Shown: positions 18,013-25,511, numbered from the stretch's first letter. The stretch is 64,000 nucleotides of DNA from Haloplanus aerogenes (GCF_003856835.1 NZ_CP034145.1:1116001-1180000); one strand, 5' to 3'. The notes: generated by a model not told the origin, from the sequence alone. Made by a program: numbers and translations.

Positions 18013-18549
18013 TCATAATAACTGCTGAAGGTACAGCCATCGGCGCGACCAGAACTGGTAGAGCGTCGACACGGCGATGACGACGAGGAAGAAGCTTGCC
18101 CACAGCAGCGGATCGATCGCCGAGACCAGCGGCGTGTTGGTAGATGCGAGGACGATACTGAGGAGGGAGATCGTACCGAGCGCTCGATAGTAGGTCGCCC
18201 ACGTAACGCCGTAGCGGGTGACCACTTCCATATACAGATCGACTTGGCGGGCGGACTTTCGGAGGATGATCGTCTTTCGGTCGCTGTCGTAGTCAACGAT
18301 ACCTGCGTCGTCGAGCTTGGGGAGGTGCGTCTGATGGAGCGAGACGTACACGCTGTCTCGGATGTTGCTCGGTGGCGGCGACTCGTTCGTCTCGATTTCG
18401 GCGATGTGTTCCGCGAGATCACGGAGCGACACCTCGCGCCCCCGGTCCTGGAGGCACTTGATGACGTTTCTGCGACGGTCGTTTCGAAGAATATCGTGGA
18501 TATCCGTTTCGGGAAGTACGTCGTCGGTTTGGAGTAGTCCAATGTTCAT
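18013..18549 (-). CDS. DUF7344-type winged-helix regulator with two C-terminal membrane helices
   Basis: The 178-residue protein (from MNIGLLQTDD) has an N-terminal winged helix (about 15-95) with the family pattern LRNDRRRNVIKCLQDRG, VSLRDLAEHIAEIE, YVSLHQTHLPKLDDAGIVDYD, followed by two hydrophobic helices (about 120-165). This is the common haloarchaeal DUF7344 arrangement, a membrane-tethered DNA-binding protein. Genes of this family often sit next to SipW-type secreted proteins, as here, where it is divergent from the cluster starting at 18919. It is therefore the best local candidate for the regulator of the surface-protein operon. The ATG at 18549 is preferred to GTG at 18567. Confidence 0.8.
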   Translation of the reverse strand: MNIGLLQTDDVLPETDIHDILRNDRRRNVIKCLQDRGREVSLRDLAEHIAEIETNESPPPSNIRDSVYVSLHQTHLPKLDDAGIVDYDSDRKTIILRKSARQVDLYMEVVTRYGVTWATYYRALGTISLLSIVLASTNTPLVSAIDPLLWASFFLVVIAVSTLYQFWSRRWLYLQQLL

Positions 18550-18817
18550 GGCGACCGGGTCGACCACACCAACACGACAAAAGGGGATAGTTATCAGGAG
18601 CTTTCCCCGGAGACGGTCGAGCCTGAACCTGCGGCTAACCCGAAATTATGTAGTTCACCCAACCCAAAAATTCTCGGGTTTCAGTCCCTCTCGCTAGTTA
18701 ATCATTGGTTAACGCGCAGGTATGTGCGCGCACGACGACCGGACTCACTGCCGACGCAGGTAATCGAACCCTTACACCGCTTAGTGCGTCGTTATGTGTG
18801 AGAATTGGTGATTAGCT
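18550..18817. other. Intergenic regulatory stretch between the DUF7344 gene and the SipW-type cluster
   Basis: No gene is visible. It holds AACCCGA (18637-18643) and its exact complement TCGGGTT (18674-18680), a GTTAA-n7-TTAAC dyad (18697-18713) and a weak TATA-like TTATGTG at 18792-18798, 25 or so bases before an ATG at 18818. These are plausible operator and promoter pieces for the divergent genes. Confidence 0.4.
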
Positions 18818-18922
18818 ATGGGGGTGGGTGTTATGCATAGAGGTGTCGGAACACCCACGCTGGTCGCGACGACGGTTCGATTCCGTCGGTGGGCATCCCC
18901 TCACAGGGGAAACACACCATGA
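18818..18922 (+). CDS. Possible leaderless mini-ORF overlapping the first SipW-type gene
   Basis: A 34-codon frame starts at ATG 18818 and ends in TGA at 18920-18922, overlapping the ATG at 18919 as ATGA. It would run straight through T-arm-like element A. The peptide (MGVGVMHRGVG...) has no recognisable features. Support comes only from position and overlap. Confidence 0.25.
   Translation: MGVGVMHRGVGTPTLVATTVRFRRWASPHRGNTP
18824..18909 (+). promoter_or_regulatory. Structured leader element A with tRNA T-arm mimic
   Basis: A 5-bp stem GACGG/CCGTC (18871-18875, 18883-18887) closes a 7-base loop TTCGATT, which is a canonical tRNA T-loop. It is followed directly by GGTGGG (18888-18893), then CAT and a CCCC-n5-GGGG hairpin (18897-18909). 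The CCCAC at 18854-18858 can pair with GTGGG at 18889-18893, giving an acceptor/T-arm-like minihelix. The same CCCAC is also the end of AACACCCAC (18850-18858), a perfect 9-base complement of GTGGGTGTT (18824-18832). These two pairings exclude each other. The start codon follows 9 bases after the last hairpin. Confidence 0.6.
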
Positions 18923-20028
18923 CGGACGAACGATTCGACATATCACGGCGGAAGGCACTAGCTGCACTCGGCACCATCGGCGTAGCGTCGGCGGGTGCTG
19001 GTCTGGGCACGAGCGCGTACTTCTCCGACCAGGAGACGTTCGAGAACAACTCGCTCGTGGCCGGCACGCTCGACATGGGCGTCGGGTACACGGCGCACTA
19101 CTCGGACTGGAGCCCGGACGAGGACGGTGGTGACACGGAGACGACCGACGACGACGTCGACGTGATCATGTACGACGGCGGTCCCAACGAAACCGGGAGT
19201 GCCGGTGAGCTGCCCACGGTTAACGGTACGCAGTACACGGGCCTGCCCGCGAATGACGCGTGGCTGATCGCCGTCGACGACCCCGACCAGTTCCTCACGA
19301 ACACCCAGACCGGCGTCTATCCGAACGCCGGCGATACCGACGGCGATGGCGTCGACGATCAGGGCCCGGTCGAATGTGTCGACAACGGTGACGGTGCCCT
19401 CGTCGCGAACGCACAGGCCGACGACGCCACGAAGCCAGTGATCGAACTGGACGACGTGAAGCCGGGCGACTTCGGCGAGGTCACGTTCGACTTCGTGCTG
19501 TGTGACAACCCCGGCTACGTCTGGCTGAACGGCAGCGTCATCAGCGAGAGCGAGAACGGGATCACCGAACCGGAGGCCGACGACCCCGACGAAGAGGAGA
19601 CCGAAGAGCGACCGGCGAGCGAGGACAGCGAGAGCGACGTGGTCGAACTCCTCGACGTCGTGCAGGCTGCCGTCTGGGTCGACAACGGCAACAACTACCA
19701 AGACGGCGACGAGGGCGGCGTGATGCTCAACACGGGATCGCTCCGCGAGGTTCTGGGAATGGTCAGCGGGGGTTCGGCCGGATACGAACTCAACGGCAAC
19801 ATGAACGCGGAAGCCGGTGGCGGGACCGGCGACCAGGGGTGTTTCGAGGCGAACACCATGCACTCGCTCGCGTTCGCGTGGTGGGTTCCCATCGACCACG
19901 GCAACGAGATTCAGTCCGACTCCGCGACGTTCGACCTCGGCTTCTACACCGAGCAGTGCCGCCACAACGACGGCAGCGGCATGAACAACGAGGGCCTCGA
20001 AGACGAAGTCGACGACGACGCGGAATAA
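18919..20028 (+). CDS. SipW/TasA-type secreted surface protein
   Basis: The 369-residue acidic protein starts with a basic segment and hydrophobic core (SRRKALAALGTIGVASAGAG) followed by TSAYFSDQETFENNSLVAG, the pattern of SipW-processed TasA/camelysin precursors. The mature part contains DVKPGDFGEVTF, CDNPGYVWLNG, an acidic linker, WWVPIDHGNEIQSDSATFDLGFYTEQC and an acidic tail. In bacteria and in Pyrobaculum such proteins form extracellular fibres by donor-strand exchange; that role here is inferred. The matching signal peptidase is encoded at 23308. The downstream paralog at 20157 shares both ends of the protein, including a 43-base exact match. Start ATG 18919 is chosen because the signal peptide begins there. 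Confidence 0.85.
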   Translation: MTDERFDISRRKALAALGTIGVASAGAGLGTSAYFSDQETFENNSLVAGTLDMGVGYTAHYSDWSPDEDGGDTETTDDDVDVIMYDGGPNETGSAGELPTVNGTQYTGLPANDAWLIAVDDPDQFLTNTQTGVYPNAGDTDGDGVDDQGPVECVDNGDGALVANAQADDATKPVIELDDVKPGDFGEVTFDFVLCDNPGYVWLNGSVISESENGITEPEADDPDEEETEERPASEDSESDVVELLDVVQAAVWVDNGNNYQDGDEGGVMLNTGSLREVLGMVSGGSAGYELNGNMNAEAGGGTGDQGCFEANTMHSLAFAWWVPIDHGNEIQSDSATFDLGFYTEQCRHNDGSGMNNEGLEDEVDDDAE

Positions 20029-20041
20029 CGGACCCCTCACA

Positions 20042-20115
20042 CCCACTTGGAGACAGCGTCTCCCCCCGACGCTGACGGCGGTTCGATTCCGCCGGTGGGC
20101 ATCCCCGGGACGGGG
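20042..20115 (+). promoter_or_regulatory. Structured leader element B with tRNA T-arm mimic
   Basis: GGCGG/CCGCC (20077-20081, 20089-20093) closes the T-loop-like TTCGATT, followed by GGTGGGCAT and CCCC-n5-GGGG (20103-20115), the same order as element A. Compared with A the second stem pair is changed on both sides (A-T to G-C), which preserves pairing. CCCAC (20042-20046) can pair with GTGGG (20095-20099). Between them CAGCGTC (20054-20060) and GACGCTG (20068-20074) form a 7-bp stem with a 7-base loop, reminiscent of an anticodon arm, while GGAGAC-AGC-GTCTCC (20049-20063) is a competing hairpin. The element fills most of the gap before the gene at 20157. Confidence 0.6.
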
Positions 20116-20156
20116 AGTGAGGCCGCCTCAATGCGGTCGAACGAGAACACGAAACC

Positions 20157-22118
20157 ATGTCAAACAACGACTTCGAACTCTCACGGCGGAAAGCGCTCGC
20201 CGCTCTCGGTAGCATCGGCGTGGCGTCGGCTGGGGCCGGACTCGGAACGTCCGCGTTCTTCAGCGATCAGGAAACGTTCCAGAACAACCGACTCGTTGCG
20301 GGCGAACTCGACCTCAAGTTGGACTGGGAGGAGCACTACTCCAACTGGTCCGCGGACGAGAACGACGACCGGGAAGAGAACGACGGCGGTGACGGCGAAG
20401 GCGACGACGGCGTCGGCGAATTCGAAGTGACGATGGAGCGCCCGGATAATCCGGGGATGTACCGTCCGTTCCCGCCCGGGACGGAGGGCTTCGACAACGA
20501 TCAGGAGCCGCTTCTCTGGGTGCCCGAAGCGTACGTCGACGACTTCATGGACAACACGTCCATCGAAGCGTATCCCGATTCGAACAACGACGGCATCGCG
20601 GAGTTCCCGATCGAGGAAATGAACGATCGGGCTCCCTGTGACTACCTCGCCGACGTGGGCGCCAACGACGAGGGACTCGATCCGGACAGCGATCCGCTGG
20701 GCCGGACGGACAACGACGACACGCGTCTCGACGATGGCTCGCCGGCACCGATGATCCATCTGCAGGACGTGAAGCCGGGCGACTTCGGCGAGGTCACGTT
20801 CAGTACGCACCTCTGTGACAACCCCGGCTACCTCTGGATGAACATGCCGGGTGGTCTGGATGCGAGCGAGAACGGGTTCACCGAGCCTGAGCTCGACGAC
20901 CCCGACGAAGACGGACCCGGTGGTGAGGTCGAACTCGTCGACCAGATTCAGACTGCCCTCTGGTACGACGACTGTGACAACCTCTTCACCTGCGACGAAC
21001 TGATCGACCTGATGATCGTCGCAGACACGTCAAACAGCATCAACGGGGATCTGGACGAGGATACTGGCGGTCCCGGTGAGGACGACGAAAGTGTTCCCTC
21101 GGAGGCGGAGCTCCTCCGGGACGCGGGGAACGAGTTCATCACTGCACTCGAAAATGCGACCAGTGGTGATCAGGTCAGGGCCGGCTTCCTGACGTTCAAC
21201 GGCGCAGGCGATCCCGACGACGTTGACCCGTCCGGAACCGGGGTCTTCGGTCGTCCAGCTCTGCGCGCCGGTATGGGACCGCTCTCGCAGTTCGATCCGG
21301 ACAACACTGGTGGCCCCGACCTCGGCGAGTTCCTCCCCAACCAGGGGAACGGCAACACGCCGCTCCCGTACGCACTGGATCTGGCGCAACAGGTGCTCGA
21401 TGACCAGGGTCGATCCGGTGCGAAAAAAGTGATCCTGGTTGTCACGGACGGTCTTCCAGACTACGTCGGCGGTGGCAACACCGTGCCGTACACCGTCGAG
21501 GAGAACGAGGGAGGCCCGCTCACGCCCACTGGGAATACCTACACCTCCGCGGTCTACTCCGACGGCATTGCCGACGGTTCCTCCTCCCAGGCCGAACAGG
21601 ACGAGAGCGCGGCTGTCGCCACGGACATCCAGAACGACGGCACCATCATCCGCGTCGCCGGCATCGGTCTCACGCCGTCTGCGGACAACTTCCTGCGCGC
21701 CGGCATCGCCGGCACCGACGGCGATCCGACTTCCGCCGAGAGTGGGTTCTTCTACGACCCCATCGACTTCGCGAGCCTCGTCGACCTCGCCGAGACGATT
21801 GCCGGAGACATCACCGCGGGCGTCAACGGCTGCGAGGAGATCATCTTCTCCGGCACGCTTGGCGAGCTGGAGACCGCACTCACCGCCAACGACGGCCGCG
21901 GCATCCCGCTCGACGGGGAGCTCCCGGCCGAACAAGGCGGCGGGTCCGGTCGAAACTGTTTCGCTGCGAGCGCCACGCACTGCTTTGGCTTCTCGTGGTG
22001 GCTTCCGGTCGACCACGCGAACGAACTCCAATCTGACGGCGTTTCGTTCGACATCGGCTTCTACACCGAGCAGTGCCGCCACAACGACGGCAGCGGGATG
22101 AACAGCGAAGAGGTCTAA
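20157..22118 (+). CDS. SipW/TasA-type secreted protein with inserted von Willebrand A domain
   Basis: The 653-residue acidic protein has the same SipW-type N-terminus as its upstream neighbour (SRRKALAALGSIGVASAGAG, then TSAFFSDQETFQNN), the same DVKPGDFGEVTF and CDNPGYLWMN strands, and the same C-terminal WWLPVDHANELQSD and FYTEQCRHNDGSG. Between them, at about residues 285-560, lies a vWA domain with a full metal-ion site: DTSNS (Asp290, Ser292, Ser294), Thr401 in GNTPLPYAL and Asp431 in VTDGLPDY. vWA domains bind ligands through a metal ion, so this looks like an adhesive, possibly tip, member of the fibre set. It is co-directional with the genes on both sides. Confidence 0.87.
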   Translation: MSNNDFELSRRKALAALGSIGVASAGAGLGTSAFFSDQETFQNNRLVAGELDLKLDWEEHYSNWSADENDDREENDGGDGEGDDGVGEFEVTMERPDNPGMYRPFPPGTEGFDNDQEPLLWVPEAYVDDFMDNTSIEAYPDSNNDGIAEFPIEEMNDRAPCDYLADVGANDEGLDPDSDPLGRTDNDDTRLDDGSPAPMIHLQDVKPGDFGEVTFSTHLCDNPGYLWMNMPGGLDASENGFTEPELDDPDEDGPGGEVELVDQIQTALWYDDCDNLFTCDELIDLMIVADTSNSINGDLDEDTGGPGEDDESVPSEAELLRDAGNEFITALENATSGDQVRAGFLTFNGAGDPDDVDPSGTGVFGRPALRAGMGPLSQFDPDNTGGPDLGEFLPNQGNGNTPLPYALDLAQQVLDDQGRSGAKKVILVVTDGLPDYVGGGNTVPYTVEENEGGPLTPTGNTYTSAVYSDGIADGSSSQAEQDESAAVATDIQNDGTIIRVAGIGLTPSADNFLRAGIAGTDGDPTSAESGFFYDPIDFASLVDLAETIAGDITAGVNGCEEIIFSGTLGELETALTANDGRGIPLDGELPAEQGGGSGRNCFAASATHCFGFSWWLPVDHANELQSDGVSFDIGFYTEQCRHNDGSGMNSEEV

Positions 22119-22119
22119 C

Positions 22120-22193
22120 TGGGGACCACCTCGCTCCCCATCCCTTAGCCCGCGCAGGTCGCCAGTGCGACGGTTCGAATCCGTCGGTGGGTC
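22120..22193 (+). promoter_or_regulatory. Structured leader element C with tRNA T-arm mimic
   Basis: GACGG/CCGTC (22169-22173, 22181-22185) closes TTCGAAT, again a legal T-loop, followed by GGTGGGTC. CCACC (22126-22130) can pair with GGTGG (22186-22190); it sits in the loop of TGGGGA/TCCCCA (22120-22125, 22135-22140), so the two pairings would compete or form a pseudoknot. GCGC and GTGC (22152-22155, 22165-22168) can form a small arm just before the T-arm. The ATG at 22200 follows only 6 bases after the element. A TATA-like reading of TTCGAAT is possible here but does not fit the spacing of elements A and B. Confidence 0.55.
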
Positions 22194-22199
22194 TCTCAG

Positions 22200-23003
22200 A
22201 TGCCCCTGAACTCGCTCACGCGGCGACGGATCCTCGCCGCAGTCGGGAGTGCCGGTGCTCTCTATCTCGGTGTGGATCGAGCCGGGGCTACACTCGGACT
22301 CGATCCAATCGATATGAATCAGCGGACGGTGAACGGGACGTACGCGCAGACGAATGGATTCACCGACGCGCCGCCGCGGATCGCACTCTCCTGGCGCGAA
22401 ATCGTGAACGGCCAGGTGCAGGAAGATACGGGACTCACGACGGATACGGAGGGTGAGACGGGCGACGTGGGGCTGATCGTCGACGAGGCGGTGGTGCCCG
22501 GCGATAGCGGTTCGGTGACGATGCGGGTCGAACTCCTCGAACGGGACACCCCGACCGAGAACGCACAGCTCTATCTACTCTTCCGGCTCTCCGACACGTC
22601 CGAAAACGGAGTGAACGAACCCGAGTTTGATGCCGGCGACGATCCGAGTTCGTCCGAAGGTGAACTCGACGACGAGACGGAGATTTCCGTCTGGATCGAC
22701 GAAGGCATCCTCACCGGCAACGGTGAACTCGAACCGCTGCCGATCATCGGCGACGAGACGGTCGCGGAAGGGAGTCTTCGCCAGGTGTCTCGTGATCCCG
22801 CAGCGGGTGGGATCGGTGGCAACGCAGCCGAGAATACGGGTGGCTACCAGATCACCATCGACGGCGACACGTGTCTCTCCCCTGGCGACGAGGTGTACGT
22901 CTCGTTCCAGTGGCGGATTCCGGAGAGCGTCGGCAACATCATCCAAGGGGATTCGGCAACGTTTCAGGTCGTCTTCGATCCGCGGCCGTGCCCGGAGGGA
23001 TAA
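22200..23003 (+). CDS. Secreted protein of the SipW-type cluster
   Basis: The 267-residue protein has a twin-arginine-like or SipW-type N-terminus (LTRRRILAAVGSAGALYLGV) and an all-beta-looking acidic mature part with VPGDSGSVTMRVEL, LYLLFRLSDTSENGVNEPE and YVSFQWRIPESVGNIIQGDS. The last segment matches the WW[VL]P..H.NE.QSD strand of the two upstream paralogs, so it belongs to the same fold though more diverged and without the FYTEQC ending. It is probably a minor or terminating subunit. The ATG at 22200 directly follows leader element C. Confidence 0.75.
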   Translation: MPLNSLTRRRILAAVGSAGALYLGVDRAGATLGLDPIDMNQRTVNGTYAQTNGFTDAPPRIALSWREIVNGQVQEDTGLTTDTEGETGDVGLIVDEAVVPGDSGSVTMRVELLERDTPTENAQLYLLFRLSDTSENGVNEPEFDAGDDPSSSEGELDDETEISVWIDEGILTGNGELEPLPIIGDETVAEGSLRQVSRDPAAGGIGGNAAENTGGYQITIDGDTCLSPGDEVYVSFQWRIPESVGNIIQGDSATFQVVFDPRPCPEG

Positions 23004-23179
23004 CCATGTCGAAACCGGGGGTTAATGGATCATTAGACGCTCGTTCACACTCTTGTAGTGTGGACTCGGTCGGTCGATTCGCAGGAGTTCCCGCTCCTCT
23101 TACGTTCCGTGACCCCTCTCGTCGTCAGACCCCCCTTCAGGCTCCGCTTACCTCCTGGCGAGTCGTGTCAAAGCAGCGG
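23004..23179. other. Gene-free stretch before the sipW promoter
   Basis: About 175 bases after the stop of the secreted-protein gene show no coding sequence I can support. A pyrimidine-rich section (23090-23160) may act as a terminator region for the upstream operon. Confidence 0.35.
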
Positions 23180-23213
23180 ATAACTAAGGCCGGTACACTA
23201 CTCGATAGTAGTG
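23180..23213 (+). promoter_or_regulatory. Promoter and palindromic operator of the sipW operon
   Basis: ATAACTA at 23180-23186 is TATA-like. CACTACT (23196-23202) and AGTAGTG (23207-23213) form a perfect 7-bp dyad around CGAT, lying exactly between the TATA element and an ATG at 23214. A protein bound there would block polymerase, so this is a good repressor site candidate. The DUF7344 protein is the obvious suspect, but nothing in the sequence proves it. Confidence 0.5.
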
Positions 23214-23311
23214 ATGGACGAAACGGGGGCGAACGACGAGTGGTCGAGTCACATCGGGGGACGACTGTGATGATACCCGGACAGCGACGGATCGGGGGGT
23301 GTCGCGCGTGA
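23214..23311 (+). CDS. Two possible coupled leader peptides before sipW
   Basis: An 18-codon frame (MDETGANDEWSSHIGGRL) runs from 23214 to TGA at 23268-23270 and shares the A of its stop with the ATG of a 13-codon frame (MIPGQRRIGGCRA, 23270-23311), which overlaps the sipW GTG as GTGA. The first ATG lies about 30 bases after a TATA element, so it would be read as a leaderless message. The peptides have no known relatives that I recognise. Confidence 0.3.
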
Positions 23312-24450
23312 ACGCGCAGTCGACGACCGACAGGAACACGCTTCGCTTGGCGAAGAACGCGCTGGTAGTGCTCGTGTTGCTCGCCGTCGTCGCTCCCTTC
23401 GTCGTCTACGCGGTTCCGAGCGTCGTCGGGGCGGACCACGGACTCGTCGTTCTCTCCGGCAGTATGGAGCCGAAGATGAGCCCGGGTGATGCGGTCATCG
23501 TCCGGGAGGTGCCGGCCTCGGAGATCGAGCAGGGCGACATCATTACGTTCCAGCGGTCCGGGAGCGACACGCCGACGACTCACCGAGTGGTCGAGAAACA
23601 GCAGGCTGAGGACGGTGTCGCCTACGTCACCAAAGGCGACGCCAACGAGGAACGTGATCGGGGGACCGTTCCGCACGACCGGGTGGTGGGTGAAGTCATC
23701 TTCGTGATTCCGTTCATCGGTCACGTGATCCAGTTCGCCAACACGCAGGTCGGCTTCCTCGCGCTCGTGCTCACGCCGATGGTTCTGTTCGTCCTCTCGG
23801 AGCTCTGGGAGATGGCGAAGGAGATTCGCGAACCCAAATCGTCCAGCGCGACGGCGACCGACGGGCCGTCGGTTACGGCAGCGACTCGGACGACCACCGA
23901 CGCCAGTGTCGGCACCACTGGCACCGGCGGCGGCGAGAGTGACGGATTCACGCTCACGCGGTCGAGCCTCCAACTGCTCTTGCTCCTGTTCGGACTGTAC
24001 ATGCCGTACAGCGGGTACGTCGCGTACACGATGCAGGAAGCAGTGCCGATAGCCGTCGCGACCGCGACGACGATCGCGTTCCTGTTCTGTCTCGTGATCT
24101 ATCTAGCCAGTCGTGGGGCAGAAAGCGACTCGGCCGGTTCGGCGACCCGTTCGATCGAGGGCGTCGTCCGACAGGGCGAACTCCCAGCGCGGATCGGTGA
24201 GCGTACCACGATCCCGCTGGACTCGGTCGAGTCGCTGGTTCAGATGGCTCTCGACCGCGACGACTGGGTCATCTACGACGACGAGCAGGACACGTACTAC
24301 ATGGCTCGGGACGACGCGCTGTATCTGCACCGTGCGGCGCCCGAAACCGACGGGGGGACGGTCGCCGACGGCGACACGACGGAGACGGTCGAACCGGATC
24401 GGCGGTCGACCGACGACAGTCCGTCCACGACGGGTGGTGGTGGAACGTGA
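23308..24450 (+). CDS. sipW: SipW-type signal peptidase I (archaeal/ER type) with extra C-terminal domain
   Basis: The 380-residue protein has an N-terminal membrane anchor, then the catalytic domain with Ser52 in LSGSMEPKMSPGD, His92 in TTHRVVE and aspartates in TKGDANEERD (Asp111, Asp117); His instead of Lys marks the ER/SipW class. Further helices at about 140-165 and 215-270 are followed by a cytoplasmic domain with DSVESLVQMALDRDDWVIYDD, a segment common to several haloarchaeal S26 proteins. It should cleave the precursors at 18919, 20157 and probably 22200, 24447 and 25512. GTG 23308 is preferred (GTG 23299 is possible). Its stop overlaps the next start by 4 bases. Confidence 0.88.
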   Translation: MNAQSTTDRNTLRLAKNALVVLVLLAVVAPFVVYAVPSVVGADHGLVVLSGSMEPKMSPGDAVIVREVPASEIEQGDIITFQRSGSDTPTTHRVVEKQQAEDGVAYVTKGDANEERDRGTVPHDRVVGEVIFVIPFIGHVIQFANTQVGFLALVLTPMVLFVLSELWEMAKEIREPKSSSATATDGPSVTAATRTTTDASVGTTGTGGGESDGFTLTRSSLQLLLLLFGLYMPYSGYVAYTMQEAVPIAVATATTIAFLFCLVIYLASRGAESDSAGSATRSIEGVVRQGELPARIGERTTIPLDSVESLVQMALDRDDWVIYDDEQDTYYMARDDALYLHRAAPETDGGTVADGDTTETVEPDRRSTDDSPSTTGGGGT

Positions 24451-25511
24451 CCGACGGCCGCGACCTGTCGCGCCGGAAGCTCCTCTGGGCGATGGCTACC
24501 GCCGGAGCTGCGGCGTCGGCCGGGAGCGGCACCGCGGCGATGATGCAGGACTCCGAGAACTTCGACTCAGAAATGATTGCAGGCATAGTCGACCTCGACA
24601 CCGAGCCATCGTGGGGGACCGATTCGAGTTTCGGCACGGCGTCGGAAGGCGATAGTGGGACGGAGACGGTCACGCTCTCGGTTTCGGACAACCCGTCCTA
24701 TCTCTGGTTTCGGACGAAATGCGCTCAGTGTGAGGCGGTCGAAGAGGCGCTGTTCGTTCGCTTCGGTATCGATACCGATGGCGACGGCACCGTCGATCGG
24801 TGGCTCTCCAGCGACTACCTGTCGCTTCGGGAGGCACGCGAGCAGTTCGGCGAGGGGATCAATCTCGGCGAACTCGATCCCACGGATACGTGGGAACTCG
24901 TCGTCGAGTGGGAAGTCCGCGACGGTATTCGAGACGACACTAACGTCGACTTCGACTTCGACTTCTACGCTACCCAGTCACGCCACGTCATGAACACGGA
25001 CTCCGTTGCCCCCGACTGGCAGTGCCCCGGTAGCTGTGGTGGTACGGGTGGCGATCCGGACGAGGAATCCGGGATCAGCTGGGTCGCGTTCTGTAGTTCG
25101 GAAACGTTCTCCAAACGCGATATCGGCTTCGAGCGGAGCGACGACGAACGGAAGCTGGGGATTCGAAGCCTGCCTGCTTCGATCGACACCATCGTCATCA
25201 AGTACGGCACCAACTTGGACGTGTTCGACGTCAGTTCCCGGGGCGGTCAGTTTTCGCTCACGGTCGGCGACGGCACCACGCACACCCAAGAAGGCGACTC
25301 GTACGCCGGCACCGACCGGAGCAATTCGCTCCCGTGCCCCGACAGTTACGGGTGCAAGTACGACTTCCCGGGCCGGAATGACCCGGGTGGCTGGGAGTGT
25401 AAAGACTCCCGAGACGACACGAACATGCAAGACAGAGACTCCGATCCCGGTAGCTGGTCCTTTCACTCGCTCACGGAAACCGGTGGCAGCTTGATAGGGG
25501 GTGAGCGCTGA
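24447..25511 (+). CDS. Secreted protein with SipW-type signal, downstream of sipW
   Basis: The 354-residue protein starts with GTG overlapping the sipW stop (GTGA). Its N-terminus LSRRKLLWAMATAGAAASAG followed by MMQDSENFDSEMIAGIVDLD matches the consensus of SipW substrates. The mature part has SVSDNPSYLWFRTKCAQCE, an FDFDFYATQSRHV segment equivalent to the FYTEQCRHN strand of the major proteins, then a Cys-rich C-terminal extension (about 195-354) with about eight cysteines in acidic context. The extension is unknown to me. Coupling to sipW suggests co-production with the peptidase. Confidence 0.78.
   Translation: MTDGRDLSRRKLLWAMATAGAAASAGSGTAAMMQDSENFDSEMIAGIVDLDTEPSWGTDSSFGTASEGDSGTETVTLSVSDNPSYLWFRTKCAQCEAVEEALFVRFGIDTDGDGTVDRWLSSDYLSLREAREQFGEGINLGELDPTDTWELVVEWEVRDGIRDDTNVDFDFDFYATQSRHVMNTDSVAPDWQCPGSCGGTGGDPDEESGISWVAFCSSETFSKRDIGFERSDDERKLGIRSLPASIDTIVIKYGTNLDVFDVSSRGGQFSLTVGDGTTHTQEGDSYAGTDRSNSLPCPDSYGCKYDFPGRNDPGGWECKDSRDDTNMQDRDSDPGSWSFHSLTETGGSLIGGER

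Noticed and set aside
18850-18896. A complete or split tRNA gene
   Set aside because: There is no D-arm and no proper anticodon arm, and the 7-bp acceptor is not complete, so only a T-arm mimic is claimed.
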